DNA from: CAYUST01 sp041908765 | GTDB taxonomy: Bacteria; Patescibacteriota; Gracilibacteria; Absconditabacterales; Absconditicoccaceae | Direction of reading: 5' to 3' | DNA: 38,003 nucleotides | Assembly: GCA_041908765.1 (NCBI GenBank) | Contig: JAYREU010000076.1 | Location: 1 to 38,003 of the forward strand | Shown: positions 10,013 through 21,943 of the stretch, piece by piece | How positions within the stretch are numbered: the stretch's first letter is position 1 | Layout: every line of letters starts with the position of its first letter | Position numbers and translations under genes: made by a program | The notes under the pieces: generated by a model | Database searches by the model: none | The model's input: only the letters and a program-made list of their open reading frames with translations | Told to the model about the DNA's origin: nothing

Positions 10013-10843
10013 ATGTACTACGACGCACATATGCATCTCAATGATGCACAGCTCATTGACCAATGGCAATCTCATATAGAGGCTTTTTTGGCAATTGGGG
10101 GAAAATGACTGATCATCGTCGGTACTGACTATGCAAGTAATGCCTCAGCAATCAGCCTCGTCCAATCTATCAATCAACTATATGGCGACAAACTCTTTTG
10201 TAAAGCAACCCTAGGCATTCACCCTGCAGAGGTTGCGTATGGAAATATCACAACGCAAGAGGAACTCGACCAAGCAATTGACACGCTCAAGCAACAACTC
10301 GATGAAAATAAAGCACATATAGTAGCTCTCGGTGAATGTGGGCTAGACGCACATTATCCGGGATATGAAACAAACCAATGACTACAAGCAGCGCTTTTCA
10401 ATGCTCAGATTGCACTCGCAGAGCAAGAGCAACTCCCCTTGGTAGTACACTCCAGGGATGATTTCGCTGGCACCCTAGCTCAGATGCGTCAATCGCTCAA
10501 CCTTAAGCGATATCTGCACTGCTGGTCGTACACTTCTGAAGAGCTCCTGCAATTGTCTACACATTTCCCTCACTTATGGATTGGTCGATGTGGTAATACG
10601 AGCTATCCCAAAGCACAATCCCTCAGAGATAGCCTCATTGCGTGTCAGCAAACCAACATACATCGACTTCTAGAAACCGATGCTCCTTATCTTGCTCCAC
10701 AAGGCAAAAGAGGTGAAATCAACACCTCAAGCAATATTCCTCTTTTGTATACCTATACAAGCGACCTACTCAACCTACCTCTCTCAGAGGTACAGGACAT
10801 CGTTGCCAAAAATTTCATAGATCTCTATACACCTATTCCTTAG
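10013..10843 (+). CDS. tatD: TatD-family metal-dependent hydrolase (DNase)
   Basis: 276 residues, stop TAG. Metal-binding motifs of the TatD/amidohydrolase fold are in order: DAHMHLND at the N-terminus (HxH), GECGLD around residue 105, VVHSRDD around 143, LHCWS around 166, and ETDAPYLAP near 222. The C-terminus VAKNFIDLY matches the usual xxxNxxxLF helix. Known members are 3'-5' exonucleases or deoxyribonucleases with roles in DNA repair and turnover. Start ATG 10013 follows AGGGA at 5 nt, the only clear Shine-Dalgarno in the window. It converges with the VirB6-like gene, with 7 nt between the stops. Confidence 0.92.
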
Positions 10844-10845
10844 CG

Positions 10846-10874
10846 GAGACCTATCTTCTTGCTCCGTAGGTCTC
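10846..10874. terminator. Inverted repeat at the convergent tatD / VirB6-like gene ends
   Basis: GAGACCTA (10846-10853) and TAGGTCTC (10867-10874) form a perfect 8-bp stem with a 13-nt loop, overlapping the last codons of the minus-strand gene and starting 3 nt after the tatD stop. It is placed as a bidirectional terminator would be, but has no T-tract on either side. Confidence 0.4.
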
Positions 10875-12686
10875 ATTATCTATAACATCAAGTCCAGAAG
10901 TTGCACGGACGAGATCATCGAAATTCGCATCTACTCCTGCCTTGAGCATACGGTCAAAGAACTTATGTGCAGTTGGATTTGACCATATCTTCGTGACATC
11001 TGCTCTATACTCAGCCCATTGTGCAGTCGTAAAGAGATCGTTCTTCACTCTCTGGAGTTCATCAAAACCTCATTTTTTGAGCCATTCTTCGAGAGACGCT
11101 CTCAGTTCTCTATCATTTCACTTCATTTCTTTTTCTCCCAAAATAGTACGTAGTTTATTCCAAAAGGCAGCTGTCTTATGTTCATTAGTAAGTGTTCTGT
11201 TATCAAGAACTTCTTTGAGTTGTTGTTTGTTGATGTCACTCATTCAAATATGTGAGATACCAAACAACGATTCCAATGGTTTGGTGAGGTTGGTCGATTG
11301 GGTAGCTGATTTCCTCTCCATAGCTCATTTGGCAGCACCAGCTAATCAACTGCCCGCCTTATCCAAAATACTCCAAGAGATACCAGGAAGCACCTGCGCA
11401 TTTGCCATCATACCGCCTGCAAATTTGTAAACTCCATCAGCCACTCCTTTGGTAAGCTTGGATGTTTCGAACCCTGCCTTGACCAATGCTCGAAGCAGGA
11501 ATACCACGAAGACGATCAAAATAATTTCACCTACTATACCTCAGACCGTACTGCCGAGATGTTGGAACAGTTCTCCCTTGACGGTAATTTCAGCCAATAC
11601 CTTGGGACCAATGATACAGGTACTATCATTTCCACACACTACCTGAAGTTGTTCAAGTGATCACTTTTGGTACTCTTGACCTCACAACAATATATCAGAT
11701 ACACCGATCACCAAAATCATCCCTAAGCTCAGTAATCCTACGATAACGACAGGCTGAAAGATCAGTCCAAACATATTGCTCAATTTGAAGTATTCTATCT
11801 TTTCTTTCAAAGGTCATTTATAGACATAATCAAGCACCAGAAATGGGCTAAAGACAATCCAAAGCCGTATATAAAACACTCTCATCATATTTACGATCAT
11901 CAGGACAAACAAGGGGAGCGCAAATGAAAATAAAATCACGACCTTGATAATACTTGCTAGTGAGAGTTTCTTTCGATCCTTGAGTTCATAAGGCACATAG
12001 TTACTTTCTTGGAGTTTGAGCAATGCTGCTCCCATGAAAATAAACGGTCATGCAATCGAATCTGCTTGAGGCATGATTGCTTCTAATGAGAGTGGCTGGT
12101 AGTTATCTTTGCTGGCGAGGAGTTGCTGATTAATTTTTCATGATGAATCAATTTCAATTTTTTTGGGGATGGTAATACTATAACTCAATGAATTTCGCTG
12201 TTGTTGCATCACTTGCAAAGGCAATGAGGAGACGGTTGCTGTAGCAACCACTGATATATCAATAATCACCGCCATCAGCCACCAGGTCATCGGAATCATA
12301 ATACCTGCAATGGCTACTTTGCGAATTGCTCCTATGATAGCGCTCTGTCATTCTTGTTTGAAATACGCCTTGAGGATATCAACCAGCAACAAAAATCACA
12401 ACATAAACAACGCCATCGTTCTCATGAACGTCCGCATCCTCCACAAGTATCTGTCCAAATAGAACGCTTGCCCATAAATAAAATCATTGGTCATGAGTTT
12501 CCCAGCGATCGTAGCAGGAATCACCCAAGCCCATGAAATGAAACTAATGATCATATCCAACAGATCGAATACTTCTTGTGAAAATCCGTTATCTTGTGCA
12601 AAGCTCGGCATCGGGAAAAAGATACCAATGCATATTAGCGCAAGTCCCAAAGTCATATATTTTTTGGAGTAACGATTTCCCAACAT
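10851..12686 (-). CDS. Polytopic TrbL/VirB6-like membrane protein A
   Basis: 611 residues, stop TAG. A signal-like first helix (LGLALICIGIFFPMPSFAQ) is followed by several membrane helices. Two segments define the family here: NDFIYGQAFYLDRYLWRMRT (about residues 64-83) with a following helix, and MRVFYIRLWIVFSPFLVLDY (about 255-275) in a second membrane cluster. The last about 190 residues are soluble, charged and helical. The protein is homologous to the next gene upstream (12709-15330): both carry YG-x-x-FYLDR-x-LW-x-x-R and R-x-x-x-LW-x-x-FSPFL. This architecture resembles the TrbL/VirB6 inner-membrane channel of type IV secretion systems, a type common in Patescibacteria. Start ATG 12686 is preceded by AGGTGTAT; GTG 12692 is possible. 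The gap to the upstream gene is 22 nt. Confidence 0.6.
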
Positions 12687-12708
12687 ATACACCTGTCAGT
12701 AAATAAAA

Positions 12709-15330
12709 CTAAGGAGCAGCTACTAACGAAACTCACGAAATAACTCTCGTGCCTGGAGTAAGGACAACGGATAATCTATGATTAGTTCATGCTATGTTGA
12801 TAATCTTGAAGCCTCATGCAACAACCGCATCATTGATATCTGTGCCTGCGGTTCCCAACAGCGCCTGTGCCTGAGCATTCGTGCTCAGCAAATCGACATC
12901 CATCTCTTTCACCATCTCTCCTATAATGTTCCAATCGGTGATTGAGTTGGGAGAAGCTTTTCTGGTGTACTTAATTGGCGTCTCGATACTGCTTATATTT
13001 GCACCATCTTTGTTTACTTTGGTAATATAACCAGAGTCTGGGGCAGTCGCACTTGGTACCCAATACCATGTCTTGGGTTTGGTTGCATCTGCACTCATCG
13101 ACATTTCAATCGCACCAGGAGCGCTCTTCAATCCTGCTTCTACCGCATTATGATATTCAGTGATCTTAGGCTGTGCGACGGTAGGGCTAGTAGACTTGAC
13201 CCAATTAGCATGACCGAGTAGGTCGTTTTCTTGTACATATTGCATGACTCCAGGATCTTTGATTGCCTCCAAGAAATTGTTTCCCGTATAGCCAACAGTT
13301 TTCCCAGATGCTCTAGCAGCACTCACCAATGCAGGTGCAAGTTGTTGATACTCGGCGAAATGCTTATCGTCTCCTACGGACTTTTTGAGATCTTCTATTT
13401 TGACATCATTTTGTTTCACTTTCTCCTCAAGTTTTTTGTCTGTCTCTGCAGGAGCTAGTGAAGAAGTACTACCAGATCATCTTTCTAGGTTATTCACAAA
13501 TTTACCAAGTTGAGAACTTTGATAACTCTTCTCTGCTGCTCTCTCAGGTAGTCTACCTATATTCTGACCAGCTTGAGACAAAGCAGCAGGACTCATCAAT
13601 GACAATCCTCATTTCCCAGGGATAGGAATCATCGACGTATTGGACAAAATACTCTTGCCTCGTTTTCCTATGCTTTCTGAGACACCTCCCGTAATATCAT
13701 TACTTTTGAGTGCGAAGAAAATGACCGACCACATCAGAGCGATACCGAAGAAGTTCGTCACCAACCAACTCATCAAATTGAGAATATTTGCTCACGTCGT
13801 TCTCGTACTCTGATCGACACATATACTCATACCAAAGAACTTGTAGCATCGACAGTTTGCAGTGCCATTATCTCATTGGCCGTCACAGGTTGATTTCTCC
13901 GCACCCAGTACCTGGAGCGCATCGACTGATTGGGTATTTTGAATCAAGTCAATTCTGCCAATGAGTGTCAAAAAGAGAGCTGAGATACTGATGGCAAACG
14001 TTGCAAAAACCGGCAAAAAGATCAATCACAAGATATTGCCTAAGCTAGCTTTTTTCCCAACTCCTGGCACTTGAAAGTCAAAGACATACAAGACAATCAA
14101 AAACGGCGAAAAGGCTATCACCACCCACAGCACCACGACTCTCATGATCAACACGACTGCCAAGGCAAACAAAGGCAAAATCAACGCAATTCCTACGATC
14201 ACTTTCATCACCATATTGATTCACGTCTCTACGAGTGATTGGTGGTTGCTACTCAATGCAATCTGTCCCATATTCAAAATAGTAGCATACAGATTGTACA
14301 ACGGCCCCGTCATACCTTTGGCCTTGGTGAGAAAGTCTTCGAGTGTACTGCATTTTTTATACTCTTCACTCATTTGCTTTGCTCACAATTGTTTAAGTCA
14401 TGATAACATCTTAGAAGTTAACTTACGATCTCCACATATTAAACCAGGTCAAACAGAACAATTATAAAGCAGATCATACTGATACGTGCACCAAGCATCA
14501 TCAATGGTTTCTTCATTAATTATCGCACCACTTCCTATTGCAGATCGTGATTTGACAAATCATGCCTTGTACCCATACCAGGATTGTGCTTCGTTTGATG
14601 ATCCAGCCTGTATGAATACTCCATTTTCGATCCAACATGGCAAATAATATTTCTTTGTTTCTGTGTTGCCTGCACAACTATATGCTATCGTGTGATCTGC
14701 TTTATCGACCTGGGTGTTGTTGGTGCTATCCATATCAAACTGCGCATGCATCGTCAAGTACCTGATCTGTGAATTCTGGTCACCGGTTTGATTGAACACC
14801 ATAATAGGCAAACCACCCAAATTCACCGTCAAGACGGTCGAGAGATCAATCATGACTGCCACGAGCCACCGGCTCATATTGATCAAAATACCCGCCACAA
14901 AGAGATTTTTGAGCACCGAGGTGAGTTGTAGTTTTTTGCTCCCCACCGATAAAAACGAAAATAAGATACTGACAATCAGCAGAAAACCCAGCGTAAAGTT
15001 AGCAAACGTTCTCATCATTTGTCGAAATTGCCACAGTGATCTATCGAGATAGAAAATCTCTCCATAGACAAGACTATTATCCAAACTCGCTCCTGCTATA
15101 GCCAACAGTGGCCAGAGGAACAAGTAGAGCATCTTCACAATATATTCCATCATCACGATCATTTCTTGTTGGAGGGTAACCTCTGCTGGCTTGTCTGCCA
15201 AGGTGCTTACTGCTGCATTCGTATTAGTAGTACTGCTCCCTTGCGCAAAAGTCTGGGGAATACCCAAAAAACAGTAACTAGCACCTACTAGACTCAGCAC
15301 AACTCACAAAGTAGAGAAACGTTGCATCAT
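12709..15330 (-). CDS. Polytopic TrbL/VirB6-like membrane protein B
   Basis: 873 residues, stop TAG. The signal peptide MMQRFSTLGVVLSLVGASY ends near FAQG. The first membrane cluster carries NSLVYGEIFYLDRSLWQFRQ. A Cys-containing extracytoplasmic loop of about 150 residues follows (CAGNT, LPCWIENG, WCTYQYDLLYNC). The second membrane cluster carries MRVVVLWVVIAFSPFLIVLY, then GNCRCYKFFGMSICVDQ-type Cys-rich and further helices. The C-terminal about 300 residues are soluble and hydrophilic. It is the larger paralogue of the 611-residue downstream gene. Known VirB6/TrbL proteins form the membrane core of type IV secretion systems and vary greatly in C-terminal length. It has its own promoter upstream (15396-15424), so the pair may be expressed apart from the giant gene. 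No VirB4/VirD4 ATPase is in the window, so a complete system is not shown. Confidence 0.6.
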
Positions 15331-15395
15331 GACAAACTACAAGACAAAATACACCGCGCCACTCCTAGGGAAGAAAGGCAGTTTAGTGTATCCTA

Positions 15396-15424
15396 ACTAT
15401 ATACTGTCATAGCTCAAAATGCAA
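15396..15424 (-). promoter_or_regulatory. Candidate promoter for the two VirB6-like genes
   Basis: On the minus strand: TTGCAT (15424-15419), a 17-nt spacer, TATAGT (15401-15396). Predicted start near 15389, leader of about 59 nt to ATG 15330. It occupies the 168-nt gap after the phosphoesterase gene, the largest intergenic gap inside the minus-strand block. Confidence 0.5.
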
Positions 15425-15426
15425 AA

Positions 15427-15441
15427 ATGAGACTGCCTCAT
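15427..15441 (-). terminator. Weak terminator-like hairpin after the phosphoesterase gene
   Basis: Reading the minus strand: ATGAG, loop GCAGT, CTCAT, then TTTTG. The stem has 5 perfect pairs, extendable by one wobble and one A-T. It lies 57 nt after the phosphoesterase stop and just upstream of the promoter at 15396-15424, as expected if transcription is partly stopped and restarted here. The stem is short and AT-containing. Confidence 0.25.
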
Positions 15442-15498
15442 CTGGTGTAGACTTGTGAAAGGAGAGAAAATATGATTTTTATAGTGACTATTATACTT

Positions 15499-16716
15499 TT
15501 ATACCAATGATAATTCTTGCAGTAATTTCCAGTATGCTGGTGCACGATCCGCATATTTAGCATCGATATAACGGCGCAACAAAATTTTTCGATCAGAAAT
15601 ACGCTCGGTGAGTTCAAGTGATGCATCATTAATCTCCTCGAGCAAGACACTTGGAAGGGCTTGTGTTGCTTTGATTTTCACATCAGCCAACAAACGCTGG
15701 GCATCAGGTGAGACGAGCGACTCCAATGCCGCATAATCTACCACCGGTCTACGTATCGTCAACGTCGTTTGGGTGAGGGGCAGTGCTGGCTCGTGTTCAC
15801 TGATTACTATATCCCACAAGGGGTTGTTTTGAAGCAATCAGATGCTTTTTTGAAGAAGCTTCTGCCACCAGTTTTGGAGATAGGGCTCATCAATTATCAC
15901 ACCTTCTTGATGATCCACGACGAGATATGGATTGAGAACAAACGGAGTTGCGGTCATCTGTCCATCCCTTGCCCTCGTAAATATCCATTTGAGTTCGTTG
16001 GACTCCAAGGGTGAAGTATATCGCATGCTTCACGTACACAAGTAGTTTTTGTGCACAAAAGCGCTATGGAGATGTCCAGACAATAAACGAATATCCGTTG
16101 CATCGAGCCGTGACGAATCGAGTCCAGGACTGGTGAAACTAAAACGTGCTTGTTGGCCTGGGAAGACCGTATTGACGACATATCGATGATGAATCACTAA
16201 TAATTGTTGTGATGTATTCTTGGATCTCCACGTTGAGACCATCTCCAAAACGCATTGGTTGAGTCTCGCAGATTGTTTGGCATTGGGATGGTCCTCTGCC
16301 TCGAGAAAGGCATACTTTTGCTCGGCAGTCACCGGAGTAGAAAACGTACAAGACGGGACAAAAAGTATTTCCTCTCCCTCGATCGTTGCAAATTGTGGTT
16401 CCGTAATAATATGCAAGCGCTGTGCATCATTCCCCATCAATGCCGAGAGCTGTCTTGCCTCATCAAAGACAAAATGTCATTGGAGTCGGTCGTGATTCCC
16501 TGCTACTATCCACAATTCTTTGCCTTGTTGGATAAGCTCTACAAATAAAGCAAATAACGCCAACAATGCTCCCCTCTCATAGGTGAAATGATAGACGTAA
16601 TCTCCCAAGAAAACAATCTGTGTCTCGCTTGGATGTTGCGTAAAAAAATCACGCAACTGCTCCAACAATTGCTGTTGTTGTTTTTTGCAAATATGAATAT
16701 CACCTACCAAAAGCAT
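15499..16716 (-). CDS. Metallophosphoesterase (calcineurin-like, distant SbcD/Mre11 flavour)
   Basis: 405 residues, TAA stop. The catalytic motifs are in canonical order: GDIHI (Asp6, His8), LGDYVYH (Asp39), GNHD (Asn74-His75-Asp76, followed by a UGA-encoded Gly), VIHHRY (about 175-178) and SGHLHS (about 213-218). These bind two metals and hydrolyse phosphoesters. The C-terminal half, rich in Leu and Glu and ending in YRR-type helices, is not part of the core; the layout GHLHSAFxxxxxxCTGS resembles SbcD/Mre11 nucleases more than protein phosphatases. No SbcC/Rad50-like ATPase is next to it. The gene sits between the secreted-protein genes and the VirB6-like genes with gaps of 70 and 168 nt, so it may be an independent gene. 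No Shine-Dalgarno precedes the ATG. Confidence 0.8.
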
Positions 16717-16786
16717 GATGGAGAAACACTACTAAACTACGGTGAGTGTAGTGATCATGAGCTCATAATCTAGAGCTTCTGGCCAA

Positions 16787-18856
16787 CTAAGTGCCTGGAT
16801 CATTTTTGAATCTCTCAAAGGTCGCCTGCCATTTTTGGTTGAGACTATGGGTATAGTCATTGGCTACTCTTCGGAAATTGGTATTTTCTTCTACAAAACC
16901 TTGCATTTCATCAAGGAGCGTTGCTCGGTGCATCAATTGTACTTCGCTATCTTTCTGATGCGATGTATCTGCTTGCAGTTGCTTGCGATAAAGTTCAATC
17001 TTATCTTGTTCTACTTGTTCGTTATCTGGTTGATATTTAGCTTGTTGTCAGAGCGCATCATACAATGCGACATATTTATTTCTCTCTTCGATGCTCGTCA
17101 ACGGATTTCCAATATCAAGCAATGTCCTTTCGAAGAAAGCATTACGTTCTACTTGTTCTCTTTTCACCGTCGCTGGATCAACTTCGTCCGTAGTAGGTTT
17201 GAAACCGATACTTAGTCCAAAAGAAACCTTCTCAGAAAAATCTACACGCATCAATTGATGATCTCGTGTATCTTTGGTTTTGTTGTGTTCAATAAGTTGG
17301 CCACTTTCTTTGAGACTGGTACATACATTACTCATTTCATCGATTACTTCTTCGATAGCATCGATGGGCTGCTGCGCATTGACGGCATAACCTCTAGTTG
17401 GGACCTTGCAAAACTCAATGCTAAATAAACCTCTACCACTATCATCACCTATATGATGACACATCACTTGTTTCGCACAGGCACTCAGTGCGGTCGGCTG
17501 AGTAATAGACTTCCAGATAATCTTTTTGAATGCATTTGCATCTTGGTCTTCAGCATGTTGTTTGACGCATGACTCAAAAGCATCTGAAATAGCACTCGTC
17601 TCATTATCATCGAATGAAACATCGGCAAGTGCATTATCAACAGTGCCTTGATCTTCAGGAGGAAGTGGATGATACAAGGTATCTAATCCATATTTCTCTT
17701 CCAACTCGGGAGCCATCTTTGCCAACAACGTAACTGCTATGCGGTCTTCCAAATCTAGTTCTTTGTTGTATCTCACGGTCTGCTCTTGTTCCTGGAGACC
17801 GAGCTCCAGGAGATCAGCAGGCTTGGGTGCATCATCTATGGTGATATAACAGATATTGTTTTGGAGTGTATTGGTAGCTGGGGCTCAGGTACGTGGAGAT
17901 TGTGTAGCCAAAGGATTCTTGCTTGGATCAAAGGTGCCGATTCCTGCAGGTGACTGGGATCCTGGTTGTTTGGTAGGATCCTCCTCAACTTCATCTGGCA
18001 ATGGCAGAATAGGACTAGTAGCATGAGCTGGTGGGAGGCGGCGTGTACTATCAGTATTATCCCACTGCTTTATCTCTGCCTCACGAGGAGTAACCTCCAA
18101 AGGCTCGTTATCAACGAAATTCTCAAGTGGTTGCATATCATAAAAATGAATCTCTGATGCAGGATCATTGTGTGCAAAGAGTAAATCTCCAACTGATTCA
18201 ACATCCGCTAAAAGATCAAATGGCCCATCTTCGTTGTTCGCATTTGAGAGCAATTCATCACCATAATTGGTACTATTGAGTGTTTGCTCAGCATATGCTC
18301 TTTTTTCGAAGCTGGTATAGAGGTTGGTGACAATAGCGAGACATCCATTGATTACATCGGTATTGTAGTTAATTTGTTGGTCTGCATTTTTGAGCGCATC
18401 ATTGGTAGGAGCAAAGTAGCAACTATACACAGCCCTACACGCATCATCGAATGAACGTTCATCTACTGGAGCTCCTTTCTGTCTCGTGTACATCCAAGTC
18501 TCATATATTTTACCTGGTGCAGTTTCAGCAAAAACGGTAGAGAGTTGCGCCATAGAAAGATTGCTATCACAACGGTCTCCTAGATAGGTATACACGGTTT
18601 CTAATGCCTCGAGCGTAGACTGCAATTGGTTTTTCTCGCTCATTGCAAATGCATGATCAAAAATATCTCCTTGTAACATACGATCTGGGAAAGTTTCGAG
18701 ATTTCCATCCTGCTTTACTCCTAGGAAATAGGATTGCATTGCTTCGACTACGTCTGCCACAGCTGCTGTAGGATTTTCGGCAGCATAAGAAATACTGCCT
18801 CATACAAGTATGAGTAGAAAAGCAATTATACCTCCTTTCCAGGTTATTGTTGACAT
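16787..18856 (-). CDS. Secreted unknown protein of the giant-gene cluster, 689 residues
   Basis: Signal peptide at residues 1-25 (MSTITWKGGIIAFLLILVGG, then SISYAAE), stop TAG. The N-terminal 200 residues are helical with scattered Cys (GDRCDSN, DDACRAVYSCYF, NGCLAIV). A Pro/Thr/Ser-rich linker follows at about 235-300. A second domain has CAKQVMCHHIGDDSGRGLFS and IEFCKVP, and the last about 150 residues form a charged helical tail that is probably coiled coil. No membrane anchor beyond the signal is evident. I do not recognise a family. The start codon overlaps the end of the upstream gene by 13 nt (18844-18856), so the two are translationally coupled. Co-occurrence with the giant gene and VirB6-like genes suggests an extracytoplasmic part of the same apparatus (inference). 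Confidence 0.8.
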
Positions 18857-20130
18857 GATTGTGCGTTTCTCAAAGTATAATAAAGTTGGTGTAACGGTGT
18901 GAATAATCTTGTGAGTGAGGCTCTATAGGCAGCGACGTCTTCTTTGTAGGCACTGAGAGCTATATGTACAGGAAAGTTAACTGCTGTTTGAAGGAGTAAG
19001 TGATTTGTTTTTTGAAGTGCATCGGCCATCAGGAAACTATCTCTTTGCAACTGATCAGACTCTGCAAAAGCTAGTTCTGCACTATCAGAATAGGTCTTGA
19101 AGCTCAAGGGACTATACTTTGCATTAGACGTGATTTGCTGGCGATAATAGAGAGAGAACAGTTGATAAAAAAGATGTTCATTAAGCAAAATATTTTGGAA
19201 AATATTCCAATCACCATCCACGAAAGACATGCCACGACTCACGAAACCACATGCAAATAAGTTTGTTTTGGTGTTTGTGCAGGAAGTATTGAGGATTTTT
19301 TCACCATCTATTAGTTCTGTCTTCTTGACCAATCCAAATGCAGACTTGAGTGTTTCATCCATCATCTGATAGGTCTTGGGATGTGAACAATGCTTTTGAT
19401 CACCTTCCAAAACATCAGGGTATAAGTACCATTTCTCACCATCACGGCATGCTTCCTTTGGTTTCCCGAAGTAGGTGATTGAGAAGTCCTTGATTGCCTC
19501 TTGTCTTTTCTCAGTCGTATTTTCATACTTTCGTCCATACAGGGTAGCTAGCTTGATATTCGTCAGATCGTTGATAATGGTTTTCATAATTGGTGTGAGC
19601 ATGGTTGCAAAGTTACATGCCTGCATAGACTTCTTGGGATCACAATCATCGTCATCACTCAGTCTTCGAAGGTCAACTGCTTTTGTTTTCTCTTTAAGCA
19701 ACGCCGACAGAGAAAACTCTTCATTGTCATTAGTATAGCGGAAAGAAAAAGTTTCAGCATAATCTGTCTGCATAGTACTATCCAAAGGAGTGCATAGGGT
19801 ATACATAAAAAGCGATTGTCTTGGATCATATCTCATTGCACCATAATCGAAATAGATCATTCACTCTAGACCATCATCTCTCGTATTGAGAAAGGTATCA
19901 CAGAAATGCTTGATCAAACCACGTCTTTCATTGGTTGTTTCTTGATTGTTGTACAAAAGGTCAATTTTTGAGGTACCTTGGGTAGTGATATCACCCATAT
20001 AATAATATATGACATTCGAAAGATCACTCGTATCGAGATCAGCTATTTTGGGCGACTGCGCAAAAAGTGGTAACACTACTATGTTACTAACTATCAAACC
20101 TCCTACGATTCACCACGCTCTCATCATCAT
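18844..20130 (-). CDS. Secreted Cys-containing unknown protein, 428 residues
   Basis: The start has three ATGs in a row (20130-20122); the first gives the signal peptide MMMRAWGIVGGLIVSNIVVL ending near PLFAQ. TAA stop. Two UGA codons are read as Gly, one joining DDGLE to MIYFDYG. The mature part has nine Cys in spaced single positions (FCDTF, TLCTP, DDCDP, QACNF, EACRD, KHCSH, TSCTN, FACGF, QSCQQ), which suits disulfides outside the membrane. No membrane segment is seen after the signal. The family is not recognised. It is separated by 16 nt from the upstream gene and overlaps the downstream one by 13 nt, so it is in the middle of a tight operon. Confidence 0.8.
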
Positions 20131-20146
20131 CAACTATATAATAAAA

Positions 20147-21928
20147 TTAATCGGTATAATACCAGCACTTTCCTTGTATGTTAGTACACTGTAACTCACA
20201 TAGTTTGCCCATCGCATTATAGAGTGTTCCTTCATCATTCTTTTTGCCAAGCATAGCGATGTTTTGATATACAGCAGCAGATAGGCCAGGGAACTGCATA
20301 GTGACACGATGTACATCAGTGAAAACACTCTTTTGTTCGAGCGCATACTGAGTATTTAATGCTTGTGCAAACATTGCTTGAAACTCTTCTCTATGGCGTT
20401 TGTTGATTGCTGTCTGTGTACGATCTCTTTGGTCCAACGTGTCAGACCACACATATCATTGTTTTGCTAGAAGTTGTTCCTCAAGAGATTTGAGTCTATC
20501 AGCCTTATCGGATTCTGATAAGAATCTATTCGGATTGGAGGCGTCTTGAGAGAGAGGGTCTATCTTGAATCGAATTGCAGGATCCAAGCGTTTTTGTATC
20601 TCACGTGTTGTTCGCGAACTTGCATCTCACCAAAGTTTTGTAATACCTGCTTGAGAAAATACTTCATCACGCCTATCCCAAGCATTACTCACTCCTTTCC
20701 GCAATGCTTTCACTGACTGCGGAGCTGGTTCTATGTCTGCTTGTGCGCTAAACATTTTTTGATCTTGCTCACTGCGGTGTGGTGTAGATCATCGATAACT
20801 AGTAGTTAATTGTTCTTTCCTTTGATTTGCTGCTTTTTTGTCGTCTTCATCTGGTGAAAAAAGCACTCATTTGAGACGCGCTCGTGCATCCAAAAATATT
20901 TGATATGACTTTTCTACATCATTCACTGCCCTATCTTTGACCAAAGCAAAACTTTCTTTTCTGACTTCTTGCCGCCCTTCACACACATTTTGGACACCAA
21001 CCGCACAATCATATGCATCTTCTATTGACCAAATCTTGGTATAGAGTGGTACCTGTGATGTAGGTTCATCTCCTTGCCCAAAATCAAGCACCAAAACGGG
21101 TGTACAAATACGATTACCATAACTATCTTCTTGGTAATCACAGAAAGTGAGTTTTTTTTCAACAAGATTTGATACGTTCAGCGCCCACTGATTGAGGAGA
21201 ATGTTATTTGCTTTCTGTTCACCAGGCCTTTCACCTCATTGATTGGTTTTGAATTTTTTCTCTTCGACCGGTGTGATCTCTGCAAGTAATTGTCCTTCAC
21301 CTACATCTTTGAGTGCCGCATGATACCAAGTAGATTGATGCAAGGTTTTATAAAAATCATTTATCTTCCAAAGCATACCTATGATATCAAAATAGGTAGC
21401 ACGGTTATGCTCTAGCCGGTATTCAGTTGGGGAGAGTTTTGCTAGCCTCAGGTATCCTAATTTTTTTAGTTCGCTATCAATATTCACAAGTTTCTCTCTT
21501 GGTATTACGGTATCATAACGTGATGTCTTTTGTAATCCTATCAAGCGTTTAGCAATTGCATAATCTAGGTCCACATAACGTTGCCAATCTCTCCTCATTG
21601 CTTCAGACATAAACTGTACTTTGATTTCTCAAAAGACGTCACCTACAGTTGATATGGGGAGGGCGACAGCCATAAGTGTGGTAATACTGACTGCATCAAT
21701 CATAGCACGAGATCAGGCGCTTATATCTTTGATCAAGGTGTCATCTGGATTTTTGAGTGACGTAATATCTAAATTATTGAGTATGGCCTTCATCACTGCA
21801 AAATATGTTTCGATCTCTTTGGGGGCCTTATCACAGGCAGGACAGTCTTGTTGCGCAAACACAAAAGGCGCAACTGCAATAGTGCTGAAGCATATGAGAA
21901 GGAATAAACGCTTGAAGTGTGCTACCAT
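20147..21928 (-). CDS. Secreted unknown protein with a central hydrophobic helix, 593 residues
   Basis: Signal peptide MVAHFKRLFLLICFSTIAVA ending near VFAQ, TAA stop. A CPAC motif lies right after the signal (DCPACDKAPKE), reminiscent of a redox or metal pair but with no thioredoxin fold visible. A hydrophobic segment at about 75-100 (IDAVSITTLMAVALPISTVG) may be a membrane helix. The rest is charged and helical, with a few Cys (TFCDYQ, NRICTP, AYDCAVG, NVCEG) and a Cys-rich end (KLCELQCTNIQGKCWYYTD). Family unknown. It starts 15 nt after the upstream 296-residue gene and ends 16 nt before the next, without Shine-Dalgarno sequences. Confidence 0.8.
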
Positions 21929-21943
21929 GTGAGATAAGGAGAA

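Noticed and set aside
10942..11646. Plus-strand ORFs of 162 and 65 codons opposite the VirB6-like gene
   Set aside because: Antisense to a continuous membrane-protein frame; the composition mirrors its codons.
16717..16786. CACTAC/GTAGTG inverted repeat as a terminator
   Set aside because: Only 6 bp with a 15-nt loop and no T-tract; not above chance for this composition.
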